Source: Arcanobacterium_A sp034173665 (GTDB taxonomy: Bacteria > Actinomycetota > Actinomycetes > Actinomycetales > Actinomycetaceae). From it: 7,470 nucleotides of DNA. The notes below the pieces were generated by a model, which saw nothing but the letters and a program-made list of their open reading frames with translations, did no database searches and was not told the DNA's origin. The first letter of the stretch is position 1. Each line of letters begins with the position of its first letter. The position numbers were made by a program, and so were the translations under genes. The stretch covers positions 1 through 7,470 of the forward strand of contig JAXFDG010000139.1 of NCBI GenBank assembly GCA_034173665.1. Reading direction: 5' to 3'. Shown one piece after another: positions 1 through 6,780 of the stretch.

Positions 1-1497
1 AGTTGTTGCCCCTGCGGTAAATAGCTGCGCAGTAGCTTCACTGATACCCGAAACTAGTTCGAGAATCGGTGCTGGATAGAAACCAAGAACCAACATCAGG
101 GCAATCAAAATTCCCATCACGAGTTTTTCGCGCAGGTTCAAATCTGCCACTTCTACATTCGGCTTTGGACCAGTGAATACACGCTGGTATGGAAGCAAAA
201 TGTAGAGAGCAGCTAGAACTACACCAATAACTGAAATAATTGCTGCAGCCTTACTTACTTGGAAAGTTCCAACTAGGACGAGGTACTCTGGCACGAACCC
301 GGAAAGACCCGGAAGTGCGATAGTTGCCAAACCAGCGATCATAAAGCTTCCGGCAATCAATGGAGTAACTCGCTGCCAACCGCCATACTGGGAAATCAGA
401 TGCGAATTCCCCCGCTTTCCGAGGAAGTCCACAATCAAGAAAAGCGCTGCAGTACCGACGCCGTGTGCCACCATGTAAAGAATCGCACCGGAAATCGCTA
501 GCTCTGATCCAGAGAAAATACCAAGCACCATAAAGCCGAAGTGTGATACGGAAGTGTAAGCAATAAGTCGCATCATGTTATCGGAACCGATTGCCATTAA
601 TGCACCCCAGAAAATCGAAACAATTGCCAGTGCCATAATGAATGGCGCTGCTTTTGCTGCTGCAACTGGGAAGAATGGTAAACAGATTGCAATCATGCCG
701 TAAGTGCCAAGCTTATCGAGCACACCGACAAGGAGGGTCGAAGTTCCGGCCGGAGCTTTCTCTGTAGTATCTGGAAGCCATGTATGTACTGGCCACATTG
801 GTGCCTTAATCGCGAAAGCGATAAAGAAGGAAACAAAGAGCCACATTTGTACCGTAGGGGTAAAGCTATTTCCAGCAATAGTGCTGTAAAGATAAGCGGT
901 TGGTCCACCTTGTGTTCCAAAGTAAACCGCGATTACGCCAATAAGCATTACAAGACCGCCAAAGAGCGAGTAAAGCAAGAACTTCATTGCGGCACGCTCA
1001 CGGCCTTCACCACCATAGCGACCAATCAAGAAGTACATTGGCACAATCATTGCTTCAAAAAGAACGTAGAATAAGAACAAGTCTTGAGCCGCGAATAAGC
1101 CAAGCATGATTGACTCAAGTGCAAGAATCCAAGCGAAATACCCGCCAGTTTTTGCCTCCGAGAAATCCTCCCATGCAGCAATTAAAACTACTGGCACAAG
1201 AATCGCAGCAAGTAAGAACATTACTGCACTCATTCCGTTCAAGCCCCAAGCGATTGAAACGCCAAGGCTGGAAATCCAGGAATAAGATTCAGTTAATTGT
1301 AAAGATGCAGCATTACCGAAACTAAATTCAGTAACAAGCATAACCACAGTGAGCACTAGCACTAGCGCTGAGACTGCAAGTGCAATTACTTTTACAAGCT
1401 GCGCCTTCGGCTTAAGTATTGCAAGTAATACCGAAGCAAAAAGTGGAGTTGCCACTAATAGCGACAGCCAAGGAAACGTTGTTGTATCTGTTACCAT
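1..1497 (-). CDS. nuoM: NADH-quinone oxidoreductase subunit M (ND4 homologue), 3' end outside window
   Basis: NuoM is the middle antiporter-like subunit of the complex I membrane arm. It forms one of the proton channels between NuoL and NuoN. The frame runs from ATG at 1497 to the left edge without a stop, giving 499 residues that end exactly on a codon. Family members are roughly 500-530 residues, so probably only a short C-terminal end is missing. Key residues match E. coli: Glu148 in LFEAMIVPMYFLIG (Glu144), Lys231 in AFAIKAPMWPVHTWLP (Lys234), Lys262 in GVLDKLGTYG (Lys265) and Glu404 in GFVPEYLVLVG (Glu407). A conserved His345-Gly pair (MVAHGVGTAALF) is also present. Helices run through most of the chain; the last visible one is about 458-475. 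The start is preceded by GGAGAGGGA and lies 18 nt after the nuoL stop. nuoN would be expected next, beyond the window. Confidence 0.96.
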   Translation of the reverse strand, partial: MVTDTTTFPWLSLLVATPLFASVLLAILKPKAQLVKVIALAVSALVLVLTVVMLVTEFSFGNAASLQLTESYSWISSLGVSIAWGLNGMSAVMFLLAAILVPVVLIAAWEDFSEAKTGGYFAWILALESIMLGLFAAQDLFLFYVLFEAMIVPMYFLIGRYGGEGRERAAMKFLLYSLFGGLVMLIGVIAVYFGTQGGPTAYLYSTIAGNSFTPTVQMWLFVSFFIAFAIKAPMWPVHTWLPDTTEKAPAGTSTLLVGVLDKLGTYGMIAICLPFFPVAAAKAAPFIMALAIVSIFWGALMAIGSDNMMRLIAYTSVSHFGFMVLGIFSGSELAISGAILYMVAHGVGTAALFLIVDFLGKRGNSHLISQYGGWQRVTPLIAGSFMIAGLATIALPGLSGFVPEYLVLVGTFQVSKAAAIISVIGVVLAALYILLPYQRVFTGPKPNVEVADLNLREKLVMGILIALMLVLGFYPAPILELVSGISEATAQLFTAGATT

Positions 1498-1500
1498 TAC

Positions 1501-1511
1501 TTTCCCTCTCC
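1501..1511 (-). promoter_or_regulatory. ribosome binding site of nuoM
   Basis: A purine-rich GGAGAGGGAAA fills most of the 18-nt gap between the nuoL stop and the nuoM ATG at 1497. GAGG at 1505-1508 gives a 7-nt spacer; GGAG at 1508-1511 gives 10 nt. Confidence 0.75.
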
Positions 1512-1515
1512 AGAT

Positions 1516-3471
1516 TTACATTGCAAAAGCCGCGACTGCAGCCACAAGACCAATAACCAAACCGAGCAGCATATAACCTGCATAGCTACGTACGTAACCG
1601 TTTTGGAAATTACCGAATAATTTACCGATTGCTGGCAGTAGCTTTCCAAGGCCTTCTACTGCCCCATCTGCACCGTAACGATCTACCGAATCAGTCAGCT
1701 TCACAAGTGTTTGTCCTGGTGCCATAAATACTGATTCATTAACTAGGTCTTGATAGAGATCTTGCCGTGCAGCACGAGTAAGAGCAGAACCCACAGGCGC
1801 TGCCTTTGGAGTTTCTTTCGCTAAATACATCTTCCAAGCAAGAGCCACTCCAAGAGCTACCACTACCAAAGTTATGCCAGTAATGGCTGGGATTGGCAGC
1901 ACTGGATGCTCATGTTCAGCATGCCCAATAGCTGGCTCCAACCAAGTTAGGAATCCGCCAAAGTTAAGCGCTGCCCCAAGGAATACTGAACCGACTGCCA
2001 AAATTGCCATTGGGACCCACATCAACGGCGAAGGATCATGCGGATGTTTCGCTCCTGCACCATGATGTTCCCAACGAGCTTTTCCGAAGAAGATCATAAA
2101 GACCATTCGAGACATATAGAAAGCAGTTAGACCGGCGACTAAAACAGTAATTGTGCCGAAGATCCATGGCTGTGCACCATGCCCGGTGAAGGCCGCTTCA
2201 ATAATCTTATCTTTGGAGAAGAATCCAGATAAAAGCGGGAAACCGATGATGGCAAGATATCCAGCCATAAAAGTATAGAAAGTAATCTTCATATGCTTGG
2301 CTAAGCCACCAAAGCCGCGCATATTTACTTCATCATCCATCGCATGCATTACCGCTCCTGCACCAAGGAACATATTTGCCTTGAAGAAGCCGTGTGTAAT
2401 GAGGTGGAAGATAGCAAACCCAGCTGCGACCGGGCCAAGACCGGCGGCCAGCATCATGTAGCCAATTTGCGACATCGTCGAAGCGGCGAGCACCTTCTTC
2501 ATATCGTCTTTTGCCGCACCAACAATTGCACCGAAAACCAAGGTTACTAAACCGATAATCGAAACAAGCAAAGCAGCAGTTGGAGCAGCGGTATAAATTA
2601 CACCGGAACGAACCATCAGATAAACGCCGGCAGTAACCATCGTTGCCGCGTGAATCAGTGCAGATACTGGAGTTGGACCAGCCATCGCATCACCAAGCCA
2701 AGCTTGCAATGGGAACTGTGCAGACTTACCACAAGCAGCCAGCAATAGTGCAATACCAATAATCGTCAAGAGTGCCGGATCGGCTTCTGTAACTGCAGAA
2801 AGAACAGTTGAGAAATTCACTGAACCAAATCCAGCTGCCATTGCCATCATTGCAATGAGCAAGCCGAGATCACCAACACGATTCATAACGAAAGCTTTCT
2901 TACCGGCAGCCGCATATTCAGGTATGTGGTTCCAGAAAGAAATCAAGAGATAAGATGCTAGGCCTACACCTTCCCATCCGAAGAAGAGTACGAGATAGGA
3001 ATTTCCAAGCACCAAAAGTAGCATTGCTGCAACGAAGAGATTCAGATACGCAAAGAACCGACGACGGTCAACGTCGTGCGACATATACGAAACTGAATAG
3101 ATATGAATTAAGGTGCCCACGAAAGTTACGAGCATGACGAAGCTAATCGACAACGGATCGACGCGAGTTCCAAAATCAACGCTTAAACCTGGAGCAGCTA
3201 CCCAAGTGTATAGGGAACTTTCCATTACTCGTTGCGATGCGTCCAAACCCAAAAGTTGGATTAAAGCTGCAGCACCAACGAAGAACGACGCCGTCGATGC
3301 GCAGATTGCCAACCAATGCCCCCAAGCATCGGCTTTTCGGCCAGCGAGCATCAACACTGTAAAACTTACTAGCGGAATTGCAACCGTTAACCAAATTAAA
3401 GATGCTGCGCCAGTGGCAGGCTGTGCTACGACAAGCTCATTAGGAAGGATTGCGAGATTCAAAGGAGTCAC
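1516..3471 (-). CDS. nuoL: NADH-quinone oxidoreductase subunit L (ND5 homologue)
   Basis: NuoL is the most distal antiporter-like subunit of the membrane arm. It forms a proton channel and carries the long lateral helix that runs along the arm. I choose the GTG at 3471 as start: it gives 651 residues, lies just after the nuoK stop and has AAGGA at a 7-nt spacer. The open frame runs on to an ATG at 3585, but that would add 38 residues that only overlap nuoK. Channel residues are present (numbered from GTG): Glu167 (GWEGVG), Asp201 (VGDLG), Lys249 (GKSAQFP), His274 (LIHAATM), Lys364 (HGFFKA) and Lys420-Asp421 (FFSKDK). These match E. coli Glu144, Asp178, Lys229, His254, Lys342 and Lys399-Asp400. 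A His-rich loop, GHAEHEHP, lies near 516-523. The C-terminal part (about 560-651) holds the lateral-helix region and a last membrane helix. About 25 residues before the first helix look like a short extension. Confidence 0.96.
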   Translation of the reverse strand: MTPLNLAILPNELVVAQPATGAASLIWLTVAIPLVSFTVLMLAGRKADAWGHWLAICASTASFFVGAAALIQLLGLDASQRVMESSLYTWVAAPGLSVDFGTRVDPLSISFVMLVTFVGTLIHIYSVSYMSHDVDRRRFFAYLNLFVAAMLLLVLGNSYLVLFFGWEGVGLASYLLISFWNHIPEYAAAGKKAFVMNRVGDLGLLIAMMAMAAGFGSVNFSTVLSAVTEADPALLTIIGIALLLAACGKSAQFPLQAWLGDAMAGPTPVSALIHAATMVTAGVYLMVRSGVIYTAAPTAALLVSIIGLVTLVFGAIVGAAKDDMKKVLAASTMSQIGYMMLAAGLGPVAAGFAIFHLITHGFFKANMFLGAGAVMHAMDDEVNMRGFGGLAKHMKITFYTFMAGYLAIIGFPLLSGFFSKDKIIEAAFTGHGAQPWIFGTITVLVAGLTAFYMSRMVFMIFFGKARWEHHGAGAKHPHDPSPLMWVPMAILAVGSVFLGAALNFGGFLTWLEPAIGHAEHEHPVLPIPAITGITLVVVALGVALAWKMYLAKETPKAAPVGSALTRAARQDLYQDLVNESVFMAPGQTLVKLTDSVDRYGADGAVEGLGKLLPAIGKLFGNFQNGYVRSYAGYMLLGLVIGLVAAVAAFAM

Positions 3472-3478
3472 ACCTACT

Positions 3479-3483
3479 TCCTT
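3479..3483 (-). promoter_or_regulatory. ribosome binding site of nuoL
   Basis: AAGGA begins within the nuoK stop codon (TAAGGAAG) and sits 7 nt before the GTG at 3471. Its placement is the main reason for choosing that GTG over the upstream ATG at 3585, which would lie inside nuoK. A TTG three codons downstream is a weaker alternative. Confidence 0.7.
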
Positions 3484-3781
3484 AGTTCTTGAGCAAGTTC
3501 GCGCCGTCAAGCGAAGCGGACCTGCGGGTCTGGAAAACGGACACAATAATTGCCAAGCCGACGACGACTTCAGCGGCAGCAACAACCATTACAAAGAAGG
3601 CGAATACTTGACCTTCAAGATTTCCCCAGATACGGGAAAAAGTAATAAACACCAAGTTGCAAGAGTTAAGCATAATTTCAACGCCAAGTAGTGCAATCAC
3701 ACCATTGCGGCGAATCAGCACCGTGATTGCGCCAATCACGAAAAGCACCAAGGCCAGAATTACATAATATAACGGATTCAT
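3482..3781 (-). CDS. nuoK: NADH-quinone oxidoreductase subunit K (ND4L homologue)
   Basis: NuoK is a small membrane-arm subunit of complex I and an Mrp-type antiporter relative that contributes to proton translocation. The 99-residue length is normal for the family. Three membrane helices fit residues 3-22, 27-47 and 57-80. The two buried glutamates known to be important in this subunit are present: Glu35 in GVEIMLNS and Glu71 in AAAEVVVGLA, matching E. coli Glu36 and Glu72. The end QTRRSASLDGANLLK is of the type typical for actinobacteria. The start is ATG at 3781, joined to the nuoJ stop as TAATG, with a full AGGAGG 10 nt upstream inside nuoJ. The stop lies 10 nt before the proposed GTG of nuoL. 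Confidence 0.98.
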   Translation of the reverse strand: MNPLYYVILALVLFVIGAITVLIRRNGVIALLGVEIMLNSCNLVFITFSRIWGNLEGQVFAFFVMVVAAAEVVVGLAIIVSVFQTRRSASLDGANLLKN

Positions 3782-4752
3782 TATTTCTCTTCCTCCTGCA
3801 CAAGGTCATGAACAGGGGCTGACTCTAGCTCTTCTTTAGCTGCAGCAGAATCTAATGCTTCATATTTCGCAGCAGCAAGTTCATGATTTGGAGCTTCCTC
3901 ACCTGGCATACCGCCGATTTGCGTGCGGGAAACAACACCATAAGTGCCAGGACCGGACAACGCTTCTCCCCGACTCAAACGAGCAACAGTTGCCGGAGAA
4001 ATTTCTGCAACGCGACGTTCTTGGCCACGAATCTTCAAAACATGATTTACAGAATTTTCCAATGGCTCGCCGTAAGCAGTGAGGGCTGGATTCGTAGAAG
4101 AATTAGATTCCGCGAAAACACCGGCATTTGGCATTCCACCTGGATGAACACCCTTCCGAGTGAATGCACGCATCCGCTCGTGGGCAAGTTCTTCTTGGGT
4201 CTTCTTTGCAAATACTGCATCACGATGAGTCAGAGTCATTGCTCCAAGTGCTGCCACAATCAATAGCGCACCCGTAACCTCTAAAGTCAACACGTGATTT
4301 GAGAAAATCAACTGTGCCACCCCAACCGGATTTGTTTCAGCATTAGCCGATTCAAGACCAGTCATTTGCGGCTTCTGCATTGCCACTATTGCTCCAACGA
4401 GCACCGCAGTCATTCCAATTCCGGCAATAACCGCAAGTGGCTTTACACCCTTTACTGTTTCATGCGAAGAATCGGCTGGGTCCACACCAATCAACATCAG
4501 GACGAAAAGGAACATCATCAGAATCGCGCCAGTGTATACAACAACCTGAGCAACGCCCATAAACGGAGCTTCAAGCATGGTGTATAAGAAGGCGAATCCA
4601 ACCATGACAAAGATAATTGAGATAACTGTGTAAACAGCGCGGCGGGTCACTAATAACCCATATATCGCTACTACAACCATCGATATCGCGAGGCAGAAGA
4701 AAAGAATCATCTCCCCCATTGAAATCGATGCGGAAGCTACAGCATTAGTCAT
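3781..4752 (-). CDS. nuoJ: NADH-quinone oxidoreductase subunit J (ND6 homologue) with long cytoplasmic tail
   Basis: NuoJ is a small hydrophobic subunit of the membrane arm, next to NuoH and NuoK, and is linked to coupling of quinone reduction to proton movement. Five membrane helices can be placed at roughly residues 14-35, 40-60, 65-88, 103-124 and 150-173. The third contains the family stretch GVAQVVVYTGAILMMFLFV (66-84). HVLTLEVTGALLIVAALGAM (153-172) forms the last helix. At 323 residues it is far longer than the roughly 180 residues of the E. coli protein, because about 150 hydrophilic residues follow the last helix. The tail's first part (QEELAHERMR, HPGG, AGVFAESNS, VLKIRGQ) resembles actinobacterial NuoJ tails. 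The last 70 or so residues are acidic and I do not recognise them. The start is ATG at 4752 in an ATGA overlap with nuoI, with AAGGAG about 10 nt upstream. Its TAA shares one base with the nuoK ATG. Confidence 0.95.
   Translation of the reverse strand: MTNAVASASISMGEMILFFCLAISMVVVAIYGLLVTRRAVYTVISIIFVMVGFAFLYTMLEAPFMGVAQVVVYTGAILMMFLFVLMLIGVDPADSSHETVKGVKPLAVIAGIGMTAVLVGAIVAMQKPQMTGLESANAETNPVGVAQLIFSNHVLTLEVTGALLIVAALGAMTLTHRDAVFAKKTQEELAHERMRAFTRKGVHPGGMPNAGVFAESNSSTNPALTAYGEPLENSVNHVLKIRGQERRVAEISPATVARLSRGEALSGPGTYGVVSRTQIGGMPGEEAPNHELAAAKYEALDSAAAKEELESAPVHDLVQEEEK
3792..3797 (-). promoter_or_regulatory. ribosome binding site of nuoK
   Basis: A full AGGAGG lies in the Glu-rich final codons of nuoJ, 10 nt before the ATG at 3781. 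The nuoJ stop and nuoK start are fused as TAATG. Confidence 0.8.
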
Positions 4753-5450
4753 TCTGCACGTGCTCCTTCAATCTGATTTCCGGTTGCGACTACAGTCTCA
4801 AGGGATTCGTCGCCTGGGCGATTTTCCTTTACCCATGAAATCTGAGACTGGGTTGGGCCTGTAATTCGCCCCTTGTAGTAATCAGCATCAGTTGTTCCCT
4901 CCACCATTGGATGTGGTGGATTGAGCATACCTTCAGCCAAAGGAATCAAAATCTGATCCTTTTCGTAAATTAGAGATTCACGAGTTTGTGCTGCTACTTC
5001 ATATTCCGTAGACATCGTCAACGCACGAGTTGGACAAGCCTGGATACAGAAACCACAGAAAATACAGCGAAGATAATTAATCTGATAAACCTTGCCGTAA
5101 CGTTCACCTGGAGAATACTGCAATCCTGGAGTATTCGCCGCAGCTTCAACATAAATTGCATCTGCCGGACAAGCCCAAGCACAAAGTTCGCAACCAATAC
5201 ACTTTTCTAAACCATCTGGATAGCGATTCAAACGATGCATTCCGTGGTAACGCGGACGTGGAGGAGTTTTCTTCCGCGGATATTCTTCCGTAACTGAAGG
5301 CCGGAAAAGTGTTGAGAAAGTTACTCCAAATCCAGCAACTGGTGCAAATAATTTTCCAAGCGGGCCCTTCTTTGTTGGGCTGTATAATGCTGGATCTGGC
5401 TGTGCAAACTGCCCTCCAGCTAATTGCTCGTCATGATTTTTATCAGTCAT
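4749..5450 (-). CDS. nuoI: NADH-quinone oxidoreductase subunit I (two 4Fe-4S ferredoxin-type subunit)
   Basis: NuoI is a peripheral-arm subunit that carries two [4Fe-4S] clusters. It passes electrons to the terminal cluster beside the quinone site. The 233-residue product has both ferredoxin motifs: Cys84, Cys87, Cys90 with Cys94-Pro, and Cys129, Cys132, Cys135 with Cys139-Pro. The stretch LNRYPDGLEKCIGCELCAWA before and through the first motif is typical. A Gln (137) sits in the second motif (CIQACP) where I recall Glu as usual in this family. The first 30 or so residues are polar and look like a lineage-specific extension. The C-terminal region with PPHP (178-181), DADYYKG and a final polar tail is of the kind seen in actinobacterial homologues. 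The start is ATG at 5450, with GGAGG six bases upstream inside the nuoH coding sequence. It overlaps nuoH by 8 nt and nuoJ by 4 nt. Confidence 0.97.
   Translation of the reverse strand: MTDKNHDEQLAGGQFAQPDPALYSPTKKGPLGKLFAPVAGFGVTFSTLFRPSVTEEYPRKKTPPRPRYHGMHRLNRYPDGLEKCIGCELCAWACPADAIYVEAAANTPGLQYSPGERYGKVYQINYLRCIFCGFCIQACPTRALTMSTEYEVAAQTRESLIYEKDQILIPLAEGMLNPPHPMVEGTTDADYYKGRITGPTQSQISWVKENRPGDESLETVVATGNQIEGARAE
4763..4768 (-). promoter_or_regulatory. ribosome binding site of nuoJ
   Basis: AAGGAG lies inside the end of nuoI, 10 nt before the ATG at 4752. It favours this ATG over the in-frame ATGs at codons 12 and 15. Confidence 0.7.
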
Positions 5451-6780
5451 TATCTGCCTCCAAAACTTCCACCACAGAAACTGGCTCTACCGTTGTTGAC
5501 GTAGCTACACGCTTTGAAGCTGGCAGATGTTGACCCGGCAATGGTGGAACCGGATAACCATTTTCAAATCCAGTGAATTCTTCACGGGAACGAGCTTCAA
5601 TTAATTCAGCTTGTGTTGGCTTCACTGAGTCATCTCCAAATGCCCAAATCAGCATAATAATTGCAAACCCAGTGGAAAGAATAATAAGTACCGAGGTGAG
5701 GTTAATTGGATAAACGATGTTGATGCCGGTAACCGTCATAACAATTGCCAACCAAATTAATGCTGCTGGAATTAATCCCTTCCAACCAAGGTGCATGAAC
5801 TGGTCGTAACGGAAACGCAATGCAGAACCACGAACCCAGACGAAAACGCCCATGAAAATCCAGATCTTTCCAATGAACCAAAGCATCGGTAACCAACCAA
5901 CATTCGGATCTCCGCCCCAGAGACTGAAAATCCAAGTGAGAACTGGGCCAGCTCGCCAGCCACCAAAGAAGACGGTCGTAGCCACCATCGATAGGTTCAG
6001 CATTGCAATGTATTCAGAAAGGTAGTACCAACCGAACTTCATCGAAGAGTATTCGAGATGCGGACCAGCAACAATTTCGCCTTCTGCTTCTGGAAGATCA
6101 AATGGAAGACGATTAGTTTCGCCAAACATCGTCACCAAGTAAACCAAGAATGCCGGAGCAAGAATCAAAATATTCCAAATTTCCTGCTGCCCGGAAATGA
6201 TTCCGGAAGTTGACATCGTCCGATTCACCACAAAAATGGTGACCAAAGACAAGCCTTGTGCAAGCTCGTAAGAAATCATCTGAGTTGCAGAACGAACCGA
6301 TCCGTAAAGTGGAAGAGTGGACTTAGCGGACCAACCACCAAGTACCAATCCATATTCTCCAAGTGCTGCAGCTGCCAAGATAAAAAGCATTGCAACCGGA
6401 GAATCCGTCAACTGTAACGGAGTTTCAATACCGAATATTGAAACAGCTGGCCCCATCGGGATAACTGCCATCAAGATAAACGCACAAAGTGCTGAAATTG
6501 CAGGTGACAGGAAGTAAACGAAACGATCTGCGCCCTTTAGGTTGAAATCTTCCTTGAATAACAATTTAATTGCATCCGGGAAAGACTGCCCTAAACCAAA
6601 TGGACCAACAGTGTTTGGACCTTTACGGTTTTGCATCCGGGCCAGTAAACGACGTTCGAACCAGAGCGCAAAGATTACCGAGAAGATCAAAAATACTACG
6701 ATAAATAGCGCCTTGATAACCCAAATCCACCAAGTATCATTGGAGAAATCTGCGACCTCAACTGCAGTTAAAAGATTCAC
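5443..6780 (-). CDS. nuoH: NADH-quinone oxidoreductase subunit H (ND1 homologue)
   Basis: NuoH is the membrane subunit that docks the peripheral arm and forms part of the quinone chamber. The 445-residue product is mostly membrane helices up to about residue 381. Family hallmarks are FERRLLARMQNRKGPN (41-56), the Q-x(3)-D-x(2)-KL-x(2)-KE pattern (65-77), SYE (170-172), ETNRLPFDLPEAEGE (221-235) and FRYDQF (323-328). The start is GTG at 6780, preceded by GGAGG with a 7-nt spacer; it overlaps the nuoG stop as GTGA. After the last helix comes a tail of about 65 residues with GYPVPPLPGQ (408-417), a type of extension I know from actinobacterial NuoH and not from E. coli. Two deviations from strongly conserved positions are visible: Pro240 before His-Leu-Glu-Tyr, and Leu321 where a Pro usually precedes the RxRYDQ motif. 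The 3' end overlaps nuoI by 8 nt. Confidence 0.97.
   Translation of the reverse strand: MNLLTAVEVADFSNDTWWIWVIKALFIVVFLIFSVIFALWFERRLLARMQNRKGPNTVGPFGLGQSFPDAIKLLFKEDFNLKGADRFVYFLSPAISALCAFILMAVIPMGPAVSIFGIETPLQLTDSPVAMLFILAAAALGEYGLVLGGWSAKSTLPLYGSVRSATQMISYELAQGLSLVTIFVVNRTMSTSGIISGQQEIWNILILAPAFLVYLVTMFGETNRLPFDLPEAEGEIVAGPHLEYSSMKFGWYYLSEYIAMLNLSMVATTVFFGGWRAGPVLTWIFSLWGGDPNVGWLPMLWFIGKIWIFMGVFVWVRGSALRFRYDQFMHLGWKGLIPAALIWLAIVMTVTGINIVYPINLTSVLIILSTGFAIIMLIWAFGDDSVKPTQAELIEARSREEFTGFENGYPVPPLPGQHLPASKRVATSTTVEPVSVVEVLEADND
5457..5461 (-). promoter_or_regulatory. ribosome binding site of nuoI
   Basis: GGAGG lies inside the nuoH coding sequence with a 6-nt spacer to the ATG at 5450. It supports the start that overlaps nuoH by 8 nt. 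Confidence 0.8.

Noticed and set aside
1498..1515. Possible terminator or promoter in the nuoL-nuoM gap
   Set aside because: The 18 nt hold only a purine-rich ribosome site; there is no stem-loop and no room for promoter elements.
3113..3691. A 192-codon plus-strand open frame opposite nuoL and nuoK
   Set aside because: It lies wholly antisense to two well-supported conserved genes. Its translation is low-complexity polar sequence with no recognisable domain, and I see no ribosome site that would set it apart.
3883..4266. A 127-codon plus-strand open frame opposite nuoJ
   Set aside because: It is antisense to the NuoJ tail and last helix and has no recognisable protein features. Shadow frames of this size are expected opposite a long gene.
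5113..5136. Perfect 7-bp inverted repeat (GAATACT / AGTATTC) with a 10-nt loop inside nuoI
   Set aside because: The arms are short and A/T-rich, there is no U-tract, and it lies in coding sequence between the two cluster motifs. Such a repeat is expected by chance in a window of this size.
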